A stretch of DNA of 42,995 bases from a virus: the IMG/VR virus record IMGVR_UViG_3300037086_000089, positions 1 to 42,995 of that record; one strand, written 5' to 3'. This document shows positions 14,633 through 24,247 of this stretch, piece by piece (position 1 is the stretch's first letter; each line of letters opens with the position of its first letter). Below the pieces are notes generated by a model. The model was given only the letters and a program-made list of their open reading frames with translations, ran no database searches and had not been told where the DNA came from. A program made the translations under genes and the position numbers.

Positions 14633-16969
14633 ATGTCGGACCTTGATTACCACGAGGTCACCAAAGAGGATTGGAGCTTTGGAGAGATAGCTCCGTCATT
14701 CCAGGGCAAGGTGTCGAGCAACGAATACAAGCAGGGCTCGGCGCTGCTCTACAATATGCTCCCAAGGAATGGTGGGGGAATCAGGCGCCGCCCCGGGACG
14801 CGCGGAGTTTACGTGATCGGCGCCGACTCTGCTACCGTGCGCTCGATCCCCTTCACGGCGATCTACGGACAGCAATTCAAGCTCTCATTGTGTCGCATCT
14901 CGGGAGTGCCAACTCTCTATATTTTTTCCATGGCTACCCACGCCCTGGTCACGTCAATCACGAGTGGTCTGCCGGCCTACGCCCTGGCGGATTTGAGGGC
15001 CGTTACTTGGGCGCAGACGAACGGGATGACGTGGCTTTTCATGTCGGGCACTGCCTCGGGAACGCCGGGCGGCCTTCCTGTCTGCATTATTCAGAACAGC
15101 TCCAAGGATGGAAGTGGAACGTGGACGGTGACTCAGCCTTCCTTCACCAACTTCCCATCAACCAATATCATATCGGACCCTGACTGTGAAGTCCTCCCGT
15201 CTCCTACGCTGAATAATACCTATACGCCATATCAATGCACCTGGAATCAAAGCCAGGATTTTGCCCATTCACCTTCTTCAAGTTTCAAACTAACAGTGGT
15301 CGCGGGAGGATTAGGATATGTAACATTTGGAACCGCAAGCCTGAACGGAATAACTGTTGGACAAATATACACAATCAACGTTTGGATATATCTCCCCACC
15401 GGATCCACGTACGTTCCAAACAATCTCGTGCTAAGAGTATCAACCAACGCAGGCGTTTTGGCTACAGCCGTCGCTGTCAACACGAGAGATGTTTGGCAAT
15501 TATTGACGCTGACATTCACTGTTGCTGTAACTACAACTTGGATAAACTTTTTCATTGGTTCTCTTGGAGCGGGTCTTTCAGGGGACTATTGCTATGTCGA
15601 TGATCTTGTTATGTTTCCGGCGGGCGCAACAGCAGAAACTTTTTCTTCCTCAGATCACTACCCCGGATGCGGAGAGTTTTATGGCGGCCGCCTCTACATG
15701 GCGGGCATGAACAGCAATCCCTTGGCCCAATTCGCGTGCAAGCTCGTTCCTCCAGGAGTTACGCAATCCTACACGATCTTCACAGTGGACACCACGTCCG
15801 CGGGCGGAATCTATCTGCTCCAGAATGACATGAACGCACCGGCGATCCGTTTTATCTTTGCATCTCAATCGCTCCTGGCGGGCACTGAACGGTCGGTCTG
15901 GATGTACCCTGATGGGGTCACGGGAACGCCACCGACTCCGGCATCCTACTGGATGAAAAAGTCCTCGGAGTTTGGCGTGCTTCCCTATTCTCGGCCACGA
16001 CAAGTTGTGAACGTCGCACTCTATTTGGGGTCAGACGCCAAGAGCTTCCGGAGTCTCATCCTCTCGATGCAGCGCGGATTCTTTGCTGACGGAAACCTCT
16101 CCGATCATGCAGACCATCTTATGTCAAAGAAGGCTGTCGGCTTTACCGTGATGATGAAGCCCGACCCGACTGCCTGGATATGGATGAGCGATGGAACGCT
16201 TGTGAGCGCCACCGTGAAACAGGAGGACTCGGGATTCATCGTCAAGGCTGGGTGTGGATTCGCACAGCATCAACTTGGAGGCGGAGGGCTTGTTGTCGAC
16301 GCCTGCCAGCTCACCAACACCAACTATGATGAGCTTTGGCTGGACGTGAACCGTGGCGGGCAGATCAGCGTCGAGTACCTATACCTGGACGATATCAATT
16401 CAACAGTTCAGGCCGACAGCTTCTACGTGGATTGCGGGATAACAAAGACGGGACCGGCGACGCACTTCACGGGACTTCCCTCTCCACTTGGAAGCCATAG
16501 CGTTGCTGGCCTCGGGGACGGGAAGGTCATGCCAATCGTGACCTGCGATCCTTCTGGATTCGTGGACTACACAATTTCGGTCACAAAGCTCCAGGTTGGG
16601 TTTCCCTACTACTCGGCATGGCAGGATCTCCGTCCACTTATCCCCGCGAAGGGCGCAACGCTGGGGCTTCTGAGAAAGATCGAAAAATCGTGGATGCTCC
16701 TGATGAACTCACTCGGCGGGTGGATCGGTCAGACTGCTCCGGCCGATCCGCTCAATCATCCCGAGACGACGCTGGTGGACTTCTGGCCGGCACTGCAAAT
16801 CTACAACGTCCAGAAGTACGGCGCGGCTCCCGCGTGGGCCAGCGGTATCGTTCCGATTGATGACTCGGGGGCAACGACACCAGACGGACAGATTTACATT
16901 GCTATCGTCGATCCTGTACCCTTCAACCTGGTGGGTATCACAACGCGCTTTGCATTGAGTGAAATATGA
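14633..16969 (+). CDS. Tail tubular protein B-like nozzle protein with inserted domain
   Basis: A 778-aa protein. The N-terminal region with NMLPRNGGGIRRRPGTRGV near residues 41-59 is a hallmark of tail tubular B/nozzle proteins (GGxxRRPGT). FYGGRLYMAGMNSNPLAQF follows near 345, then beta-rich segments to the end. Residues about 182-332 (from PDCEVLPSP to YCYVDDLVMFPAG) look like an inserted jelly-roll carbohydrate-binding domain and are encoded by visibly AT-richer DNA. Nozzle proteins form the lower tail tube and carry fibres. The inserted domain may bind surface sugars. Confidence 0.75.
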   Translation: MSDLDYHEVTKEDWSFGEIAPSFQGKVSSNEYKQGSALLYNMLPRNGGGIRRRPGTRGVYVIGADSATVRSIPFTAIYGQQFKLSLCRISGVPTLYIFSMATHALVTSITSGLPAYALADLRAVTWAQTNGMTWLFMSGTASGTPGGLPVCIIQNSSKDGSGTWTVTQPSFTNFPSTNIISDPDCEVLPSPTLNNTYTPYQCTWNQSQDFAHSPSSSFKLTVVAGGLGYVTFGTASLNGITVGQIYTINVWIYLPTGSTYVPNNLVLRVSTNAGVLATAVAVNTRDVWQLLTLTFTVAVTTTWINFFIGSLGAGLSGDYCYVDDLVMFPAGATAETFSSSDHYPGCGEFYGGRLYMAGMNSNPLAQFACKLVPPGVTQSYTIFTVDTTSAGGIYLLQNDMNAPAIRFIFASQSLLAGTERSVWMYPDGVTGTPPTPASYWMKKSSEFGVLPYSRPRQVVNVALYLGSDAKSFRSLILSMQRGFFADGNLSDHADHLMSKKAVGFTVMMKPDPTAWIWMSDGTLVSATVKQEDSGFIVKAGCGFAQHQLGGGGLVVDACQLTNTNYDELWLDVNRGGQISVEYLYLDDINSTVQADSFYVDCGITKTGPATHFTGLPSPLGSHSVAGLGDGKVMPIVTCDPSGFVDYTISVTKLQVGFPYYSAWQDLRPLIPAKGATLGLLRKIEKSWMLLMNSLGGWIGQTAPADPLNHPETTLVDFWPALQIYNVQKYGAAPAWASGIVPIDDSGATTPDGQIYIAIVDPVPFNLVGITTRFALSEI

Positions 16970-17595
16970 GCGAATACAGCCACAACTACACGGCTCCGGA
17001 TGTAACCCTTCCCTCCGGAGGGATGGAATCAAGCTGGATCGACTCATTTCTCAAGGGCATCCCCGACTTGGCATCAGGTCTCTCTGATTTTACCAAGGGC
17101 CTCACGGAGCAGGCCAGTGGAGCGCTCACCACCGCCGAAGGTGAAGCGGACACCGCCATCTATACGCAGTACCTCCTGGCCTTTCCTCAGTACGAGACGT
17201 ACAAGAAGGGGCAGTACAAGACCCAGGAGAATCAGACCCTCGCTGATCGTTTGGCGAACATGGGAATGCGCGGGCAGTCCACAGGAGAAGCTGGAGATAC
17301 TACCTCTGCAGCGGCAGTCTACACGGGTGAGAAAAGCATGTGGGACGAGGGCTACCAGGTCCTCACGGATGAGCTTGCTCTCCAGAAAACTGAGGCACAG
17401 CAAAAACTCAACGTGGCGCAGGCTACGATAAAGGCAGGGCAGACCGAAGGAGGCGTGGGGGAATGGCAGACCATTCTTGGCGCTGGTGAAACTGGAGCGG
17501 CAATAGGCTCGATGCTTCTGCCGGGCTGGGGAACGGCCATCGGTGCCGGAATAGGCGCATTCGTGGGCTGGGCCGCGAGCGGATTCAAGGTGTGA
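16966..17595 (+). CDS. Internal virion / ejection protein with glycine zipper
   Basis: A 209-aa protein starting in an ATGA overlap with the nozzle gene. The N-terminal and middle parts are helical and rich in Ala, Gln, Thr and Glu. The last 45 residues form a glycine-zipper membrane segment (GAAIGSMLLPGWGTAIGAGIGAFVGW). This is the organisation of T7 gp14-like proteins, which leave the head first and form a pore in the outer membrane. The next two genes are the larger partners. The call rests on order, size and the zipper. Confidence 0.6.
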   Translation: MSEYSHNYTAPDVTLPSGGMESSWIDSFLKGIPDLASGLSDFTKGLTEQASGALTTAEGEADTAIYTQYLLAFPQYETYKKGQYKTQENQTLADRLANMGMRGQSTGEAGDTTSAAAVYTGEKSMWDEGYQVLTDELALQKTEAQQKLNVAQATIKAGQTEGGVGEWQTILGAGETGAAIGSMLLPGWGTAIGAGIGAFVGWAASGFKV

Positions 17596-17607
17596 TGGTG
17601 GTGAGAA

Positions 17608-19518
17608 ATGGCCCAAGGTGATTTCGTAATTCCCCCCAGCGAAGAACTCAGCGTAAGTGGCGCCCCGGGATACGGGACGGCCATCAGCGCGCTTCGATCC
17701 GCCGGCGCGGGGATCCAGGACATGTTCACCCATCTCGGGAAAGCCTCCCAGAAGCTCTACGCCATCCGCAACGACCAGATGGATGCCGCGTCTCAGGGGG
17801 ATCTCCTGCATATCATCAACGACCTGAACGACACCGCGGCGCAGCTCGGATCGGACCCCAAGGGAATGACGGCCATCTATTCAGAGACGGGAAACGTGGA
17901 TTCGGAGGGTAACGCAGAGAAAACGATCTCGGGCTACAACCTCGGCCCGGCGTGGGAAAAGAAGATGGACGACTGGCAGAAGGTTCTGACCGAGAAGTAC
18001 GCAGCCTTCCCCACGATTCAGGCCAAGGTTCTGACGCAATTCAGAGACGCGGCAGTGAACGCGAACAAGTTTGCCATCGACGCGGCAGCCCGCAATTCGC
18101 TTGAACAAGGTAAGACCGAATCACTCAACAACATCCAGCTTGGCATTCAGTCCGCGATCAAAAGCGGAGGCGATACATCTCAGCTCGACGCCACGCTTGC
18201 CAATCCATCGACGATCAACTTTCTCGGAAAGGGTACGGTGGAAGCGCAGAGGAAGCTTGCCTACCAGATGGTCGGGGACAGCGTTCTCCAAAACCAACTT
18301 AACAGGATTGCCTTGGAAAAGGGACCGGACACAGCCATTCTCGCCATCCCTGATTTCGTCAGCGACGCGACGGCAAACAAGTTGAAGACCAGCATTCTTA
18401 TGAACGGAAATGCCTACCAGGGAAAACTGGCATCCCAGGCCGTCCAAGATTACGACAAAATGCGCAAGGACGGAGCGGTAGATTCGGATGCGCAGCAAAG
18501 CGCTCTTGCCAAGGTTCCGGATTGGGCCTACGAGGCGGCGAGCAAACTTGTCAAGACTCACGCAACGCGCATCATCAACGAGGCTGACGATGGAGCAACA
18601 AAGAAATTGGAAACGTCGGCCGCAACTGATGGATTCGCCAAGACCCTCGAGGCTCTAAACAAGGATCCGTCCTACGTTGCCGATCTCAAGCCCGCCAACT
18701 ATAGGTCGTGGTACAACTTCTTGAATGCGCGCGTGCATGAGGAGGACAATGGACCGATCAATCTCAACGATCCCGCATTTCTTCCCTACATGATGGACGC
18801 CTTCGACAAAACCAAAGGAGAGGGCCAGAAGCTCCAGGAATGGCGCGATTTGGTGACAGCAAAAAAGATCACGGGCAAGCAATTTGACTGGCTCAGTGAG
18901 CATCAGAAGTACAATTCAGACACGCTCTACAACGTGCTCACCATGATCCACGATAAGACGGTGACAAATCCAAAAACGGGATTGGTGGACCTCGATCCCA
19001 TTCTCGGCATGCACGTCGCGAATAGCGTGGAAGAGTTTATCACCAATCGAGCGAGGGCAGGGAAGTACCCTGACCCTGGAGAGGTTCAAGCCTACGCCGA
19101 CAAGCTCGTCAAGGACGAGATGACGAAAAACTACCAGAAGTATTTCGATGATTCGCAAGGTTTTTCGGCATCCGGATGGGCTCAGTTCTGGGGCCTCGGT
19201 CCTATCGACGCAAACAAACTTAACGACGTTCAAAGCAGAGTGGAGGCGGGAGACTTCATAGATTACGGAAAAACGACAGAAGGAATGCAGAAGCTCTCCC
19301 TGGTCAGGACGGCCCAACAGACCGAGTTTGAGTCCCTCTATCCGAAAATTAAGTTCGGACCTACTCCAAAAGGGCAGCCCGCCTTGGATGACATGGGACG
19401 CCAGTTTTTCTATTCGGGAGCGAATGTATTCTCGCGCGTGGTCCAGAACGGAAAGGGTGTGTGGGCCACCAAGAAGATTACGGATCCCGCAAGCGCATGG
19501 GCGCCGCTGGTGAAGTAG
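17608..19518 (+). CDS. Internal virion protein, gp15-like
   Basis: A 636-aa, mostly helical and soluble protein rich in Ala, Asp, Lys and Gln. It has many TPR-like helical stretches and no membrane segment. Its size and place between the glycine-zipper protein and the very large protein match T7 gp15 (747 aa), part of the ejection tube. Residues about 15-55 (SGAPGYGTAISALRSAGAGIQDMF) resemble the start of such proteins. The assignment is by position and composition, not motif. Confidence 0.55.
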   Translation: MAQGDFVIPPSEELSVSGAPGYGTAISALRSAGAGIQDMFTHLGKASQKLYAIRNDQMDAASQGDLLHIINDLNDTAAQLGSDPKGMTAIYSETGNVDSEGNAEKTISGYNLGPAWEKKMDDWQKVLTEKYAAFPTIQAKVLTQFRDAAVNANKFAIDAAARNSLEQGKTESLNNIQLGIQSAIKSGGDTSQLDATLANPSTINFLGKGTVEAQRKLAYQMVGDSVLQNQLNRIALEKGPDTAILAIPDFVSDATANKLKTSILMNGNAYQGKLASQAVQDYDKMRKDGAVDSDAQQSALAKVPDWAYEAASKLVKTHATRIINEADDGATKKLETSAATDGFAKTLEALNKDPSYVADLKPANYRSWYNFLNARVHEEDNGPINLNDPAFLPYMMDAFDKTKGEGQKLQEWRDLVTAKKITGKQFDWLSEHQKYNSDTLYNVLTMIHDKTVTNPKTGLVDLDPILGMHVANSVEEFITNRARAGKYPDPGEVQAYADKLVKDEMTKNYQKYFDDSQGFSASGWAQFWGLGPIDANKLNDVQSRVEAGDFIDYGKTTEGMQKLSLVRTAQQTEFESLYPKIKFGPTPKGQPALDDMGRQFFYSGANVFSRVVQNGKGVWATKKITDPASAWAPLVK

Positions 19519-22500
19519 ATGCCGACGCTCCAAGAGCTTGCGACTTCATCCTCTCCGATCCCAGGGGTCGACCCGTCGACGCTTGTCACGTCACAGGAAG
19601 ATCAGGAGAAACAGAAGCCAACCATCAACCCGAAGCTCCCCGTTGTCTCCTCTTCTTCCTTGGCCGCACCTTCTGCTCCACCAACATCTTTCCCCGCCAC
19701 CGGCACGCTTTCCCAGCTCTCCGACAAGCCAGTAAATCCAGACGATATTCTCAAGAAGGCAGTTGCCAATTCCCCCGACCCCGCGGAGACTGACGCGAGG
19801 ATGCAGGTGTCGAAGGCTCTGGGGGAGTATCTCAAGGTTCACCCCAGCCTCATCCACGACAACTTCCCTTCGTTCACGCAGGCGTTGTTCGGGGAGAATT
19901 CGAAAGGTCAAACGGCTATTTCAATCGGGCAACGACTCCAAAACACAGTCAAGCAAGCCAACCTGCAGGGGCAGCTTGGGCAGATAGGCACGCTCCGATT
20001 CTCCAACGACACTCCTGAACTGGAACAGCGCGCGAAAGACATCAAGGCCCAGATGCCACCCCCCGAACAGCAGTTGGCGGGAGCTCCGGCCAGGGTTCTC
20101 AATTTCATCTACAGCCTTGGATACACGGCGGTGAAGTTTGGAGAGGCAACCGCCGATCTTGCCTCCGCAGGAGCAGCGTGGCTCGCCGGCAAGATGACAG
20201 GGAACGCCTTCGGTTTATCCGATACGGCGGGCAAGCTGACCACCCTGGGAGCGGAGGCCGCGGGGGACTTCGAGGGCCAGTGGCTCGGCAATGTCTACCA
20301 GAGCGCACGGGATCGCGGACTCTCCCGTCCGGAGGCTCAGGCTCTCACCTACGGACTCGCCCCATTCAACGCGGCCCTTATGACCGTCCAGGTCGGAAAG
20401 ATTCCAGGGGCGACCAACCTTCTTTCTGGCGCAGTCCAGGAAGGGATAGAGCGCGTCGTTCTGAACGGATCCTTGGATTCGATCGCCGGCAACACCCTTA
20501 AAAGATTGGGCGGAACGGCGGGAACGCAATTCTCCCTTGCCCTCATGTCGAATGTCGCCAATGTTGCAGCTCCAGAGATTATGACCGCAATCAATAATCG
20601 ACTGGAGGGAACAAAGATTCCTCTGCGTTCCATTGGAGACATCCTGGGCGACATAGGACTCAACACAGCTCTCCAGGGAGGAATGTTCACGCTCTTGTCC
20701 GTCCCAGGCGCGATTCGGGAGGGAAGCGCGATTCACAACGCCATCGTAGACGCGGCAGTCAAGATAGACGATGAAGCTGGCCGGACGGCCCGTGCGGAGG
20801 AAGCAGTAAAGGCCCAACAGGAGGTTGCGAAAGCTCCTCCCGAACCCGAGCACCCGATCACGGCAGCGGAGAAGGAAGCGGCCCCGACGCGCACCATCGG
20901 CGACATCCTGGACAACGAGCCCAGCGTCCCGAAGGTGACACCCGAGGCAACCAAGACAACCATGACTCCCGAGGAGGAGATGCTGGCGGCGAACACTGAA
21001 CCGACAGTGGAAGCCCCGCCGTCCGCCGAAAGCTCGCTCCTCGCCAAACAGGAGGCGGATGCAGAAAAGTGGCTCGCGGAGATGAACATTCCGAAGAAGG
21101 AGCCAGAGGCCCCCTCTCCGGAAGTAAAGATCGGGGACATCAAAAGCAGGCTCACACCCTTGAATGAGAAGATGACCGCGGATGAGGCAGCACGAATTGA
21201 CTCCGAAACCAGAAGCGATGAGGGAAGCTCTGAGTACGTGCAGCAGCATCCGGAAGTTGAAGCACTGAGCAAGGAAGTAGAGGATCTCCAGGCCAAAATC
21301 GAAAGGTTGAACGAGGCGGAGAAGGAACTCAAGGCTCAACAAAAACTCGACATTTCTAATCTAAAGGACGCACACGCCGAGAAGATCGGAGAGATCAGGG
21401 ACCAAGCCTCCCAGAAGTTGTCCGACGTGCGCAAGGCAAGGGACGAGGCGAAAGCTGCCGCATGGAAAGAACGCCTCCAGACGATCAAGGACTTGCGTGA
21501 CAACTACACGGCTCGTCTCGATGCGGCAAAGGCAGCCATCCCCGCGGCAAAGAAGGCGCTACGCGCACAGATCAGGACACGCGCGCAGGTCAACAAAGAC
21601 ATCGCCACGATCAAGGACGTGGCGAAGGGCATCAAGACAATGAATCGCGATCTTGGCGAGGCGGCCCGTGCTCTCGTTGAAAAGATCGAATTGAAGGGAA
21701 AAACGGGAAAGGCAGACCAGACCGAAGCCTTCCTCTCTGAAATGACATACGTCCACAAGGCGTTCGCCGACGCTCTGAATGACCCGGACCAGATGAGCCA
21801 CATCTCCCCGTTCATCGACATCGAGAAATTGAGAGACTTGGCATCATTTAGGGCGCGCGACATTTCCCCCGAGGATCTTCACTCCATCGTGAACGCGCTC
21901 AAGAATCTCCAGAAGGCTCAGGCCGAGCGCAACACAATTCGCAACGCAGGTCTTGTCCTGCAAATGAAGGACTTGGAGAAGCAGGCGAAAGAGGGTGGGG
22001 TGCTCGGATTGAAACTAAAACCCGAGGAAGGTGGGGCACCGGAGACGGCGGGAACTGGAATCCGTGACACCGTTGGACTTCGCATCCGAAAGGCATGGAG
22101 GGATACGAAGGGCGCGGTGGCGCAGGTATTCAGCGGGACCTTCAACGCCTTCCTGGCCTTTGCCGAGGAGGGTGATCTCTTCAAGATAATCGAACTGAAT
22201 CCCACTGACGCGAAGCTCCGCGAGGAGCCGCATGCGCAGCGCCTAAAGGCGCCCGTCATGGAAGATTGGGTGAAAGAAAATCTTGGCATTGACCCCAAGA
22301 GGAATACGATCAAGTGGGCCAACTATCTGAATGAAAGATTCGAAGAGGACGGGATAACGCTCACGAAAGACGAAATACTCTTCGCCTACAAGGATTCGTT
22401 GAACGAAAAGAATTGGAAGTCCCGCCTTTCCGGAAGCGGAATAAGCAGTAGCACAACCCCCGAGGTATTCACACGTCCAGATGGGGCTCCTAACATCAAA

Positions 22501-24195
22501 GAGGGGACGTTTTACAAGTTTTTTGCCTACCTCACTCCAAAAGAGAAGGAACTCATCTTTGACCTGTCAGCCAGGGAGCTTGATAAAGCTGGGGACGAGA
22601 GAGGGACGGAATTCGAAACGCGCTTTGGCATTCCAATGACCCGCGAACCCCCTGGAACCTACTGGCCGAAGTACGCCATGAACGTCGGAAAGACGATGGC
22701 GGACTCGGTGGAGGAGTTTCGGAACAACCAGCGACTCGCCAGCGCACAGGTCGGGGATCGTCATAGCATCGAGCGCACCAACTACAGCGGCCCTACCTAC
22801 CTCCGTGGATTTTTCAAAACCTACGAGGAGATTATGAACGACACGGCGCACGTCGTTGAAATGGGTCCGGTGGTCGGACCCGCGGCGAAGGCTCTCAACA
22901 ACCCCGTCATCTCGGACATCATCAAAACCCGGCGCGGGGCATGGGCCTATAAGGAAATGGTCAACGAGTTGAAGGCAAAATCAGGCCAAGATATGCAGGA
23001 GACGGTTTTTGACAAAGCAGCAGGTTACGTCTCTGCTCTCAATACGGCAATGAACCTGACTGTAAAAATCAAGACCCCGATCAAGCAAGCCCTCCTGGGA
23101 AGCCGTTCGGCAAACATGGTACACGAAGGGGCCTTCTTCAAGGCGCTTCTGAATGTCGCATTGCACTACAAAGAAACTGCGAAAATGGACAGGGCAATTT
23201 CCATGATTTCAGACACCGCGCAAAGGCGCGGAGGAACGATTGAGCAATATCAAATGACGGCAGGCGAGGGCTTGGTAGGTACTGGCAACACGATCCTCCA
23301 GAAAGCAGGCGCCGTGCGTTCGGCCATAAAGAAAGCAGGAATGTATCCGGTAAGAAAGGGCACAGCTTTCGCATACACCCTCGACGGTGCGGCCGCTATT
23401 GCCCACACAGAGATTGAGATTGCCAGAGCAAAGGCCGGAAAGCCATTCCTGTCTGACGATTTTAGAAACGCGACGGGGTTGGACGAGGAGCAGGCAAGGA
23501 ACCTCAGCCCAGAAGACGCCCTGAAAGCAGCGGGAAGGTTTGGGGACGCAATCAAGGGCCAGACACACGCAGGTGCGGCTCCAGGATACAGGCTTGGGAT
23601 CCAGAAGAACAAGATCGTTGGCGCGATATTCCAGTACAAAACCGAGCCATTCAAGGGAACGGAAAGCGTGGTCCGTTCGATCATCTCCGCTCACAGAAAC
23701 CCCACTCCTTTCAACGTTCGGAAAGCCATCAAGACGACCCTCTACTACGCCGTAGTGGAAGGGGCAATGATGTACGGCCTCGATTGGACATATAACAAAC
23801 TGTTTGGGGATAAAAGCGGTACGCAAAAGCAGCAAGATGAGAAGGATCCAAAGACAATCGGCGGGGTACTCAAGTCCGCTGGAGCCGAGGTAATCAGGAC
23901 GGATTTCCAGCAGCTCCCAGGCGGAAGCATGGGGACGGCTCTCGTTGATCGAGCCGAGGGAAGAACGGGCGGATTCAGCGGTACGGCCGCGACTCAACTT
24001 CCCGAGAATCTGCTCAAGGTATTCGACGCCATATCTAAAGCAAGCAGGGCTGGAGCCACAGACAAAGACAAGAAGAAGGCAAACCAGCAGATCATCGACT
24101 ACGGATGGGAGACGGGGCTTGCCGCGCTTACCGGAGTCAACGTGAGCGATCCAGTGAAGATATTCCGCGGAATAAAGCAGAGGATGGAGCAGTGA
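19519..24195 (+). CDS. Giant internal virion / ejection protein
   Basis: A 1558-aa protein, the largest in the genome, starting immediately after the previous stop. Regions are: a Ser/Pro-rich N-terminus (1-80); helical and Ala/Gly-rich segments (about 180-420); a Pro/Glu-rich acidic linker (about 430-560); a long coiled coil (about 575-720); and a C-terminal half of mixed helices with Gly/Ala-rich stretches. In length and order it corresponds to T7 gp16 (1318 aa), the ejection protein that spans the inner membrane. No lytic transglycosylase signature was found, so it either lacks that enzyme or has a diverged one. Polyvalent proteins are an alternative. Confidence 0.6.
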   Translation: MPTLQELATSSSPIPGVDPSTLVTSQEDQEKQKPTINPKLPVVSSSSLAAPSAPPTSFPATGTLSQLSDKPVNPDDILKKAVANSPDPAETDARMQVSKALGEYLKVHPSLIHDNFPSFTQALFGENSKGQTAISIGQRLQNTVKQANLQGQLGQIGTLRFSNDTPELEQRAKDIKAQMPPPEQQLAGAPARVLNFIYSLGYTAVKFGEATADLASAGAAWLAGKMTGNAFGLSDTAGKLTTLGAEAAGDFEGQWLGNVYQSARDRGLSRPEAQALTYGLAPFNAALMTVQVGKIPGATNLLSGAVQEGIERVVLNGSLDSIAGNTLKRLGGTAGTQFSLALMSNVANVAAPEIMTAINNRLEGTKIPLRSIGDILGDIGLNTALQGGMFTLLSVPGAIREGSAIHNAIVDAAVKIDDEAGRTARAEEAVKAQQEVAKAPPEPEHPITAAEKEAAPTRTIGDILDNEPSVPKVTPEATKTTMTPEEEMLAANTEPTVEAPPSAESSLLAKQEADAEKWLAEMNIPKKEPEAPSPEVKIGDIKSRLTPLNEKMTADEAARIDSETRSDEGSSEYVQQHPEVEALSKEVEDLQAKIERLNEAEKELKAQQKLDISNLKDAHAEKIGEIRDQASQKLSDVRKARDEAKAAAWKERLQTIKDLRDNYTARLDAAKAAIPAAKKALRAQIRTRAQVNKDIATIKDVAKGIKTMNRDLGEAARALVEKIELKGKTGKADQTEAFLSEMTYVHKAFADALNDPDQMSHISPFIDIEKLRDLASFRARDISPEDLHSIVNALKNLQKAQAERNTIRNAGLVLQMKDLEKQAKEGGVLGLKLKPEEGGAPETAGTGIRDTVGLRIRKAWRDTKGAVAQVFSGTFNAFLAFAEEGDLFKIIELNPTDAKLREEPHAQRLKAPVMEDWVKENLGIDPKRNTIKWANYLNERFEEDGITLTKDEILFAYKDSLNEKNWKSRLSGSGISSSTTPEVFTRPDGAPNIKEGTFYKFFAYLTPKEKELIFDLSARELDKAGDERGTEFETRFGIPMTREPPGTYWPKYAMNVGKTMADSVEEFRNNQRLASAQVGDRHSIERTNYSGPTYLRGFFKTYEEIMNDTAHVVEMGPVVGPAAKALNNPVISDIIKTRRGAWAYKEMVNELKAKSGQDMQETVFDKAAGYVSALNTAMNLTVKIKTPIKQALLGSRSANMVHEGAFFKALLNVALHYKETAKMDRAISMISDTAQRRGGTIEQYQMTAGEGLVGTGNTILQKAGAVRSAIKKAGMYPVRKGTAFAYTLDGAAAIAHTEIEIARAKAGKPFLSDDFRNATGLDEEQARNLSPEDALKAAGRFGDAIKGQTHAGAAPGYRLGIQKNKIVGAIFQYKTEPFKGTESVVRSIISAHRNPTPFNVRKAIKTTLYYAVVEGAMMYGLDWTYNKLFGDKSGTQKQQDEKDPKTIGGVLKSAGAEVIRTDFQQLPGGSMGTALVDRAEGRTGGFSGTAATQLPENLLKVFDAISKASRAGATDKDKKKANQQIIDYGWETGLAALTGVNVSDPVKIFRGIKQRMEQ

Positions 24196-24200
24196 CAGCC

Positions 24201-24229
24201 TTGACGTTACGCTCAATTCCACGCACTAT
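24201..24229 (+). promoter_or_regulatory. Candidate promoter before tail fibre
   Basis: TTGACG at 24201-24206 and CACTAT at 24224-24229 have a 17-bp spacer, in the 52-bp gap before the fibre gene. The -10 box is weak, but the pair resembles the better promoter at 29671. Confidence 0.35.
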
Positions 24230-24247
24230 CGAAAGCGAGAGACGGAC

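Noticed and set aside
20215-21342. 375-aa minus-strand frame opposite the large ejection protein
   Set aside because: Shadow of the 1558-aa gene; Cys/Arg/Leu-rich and without start signals.
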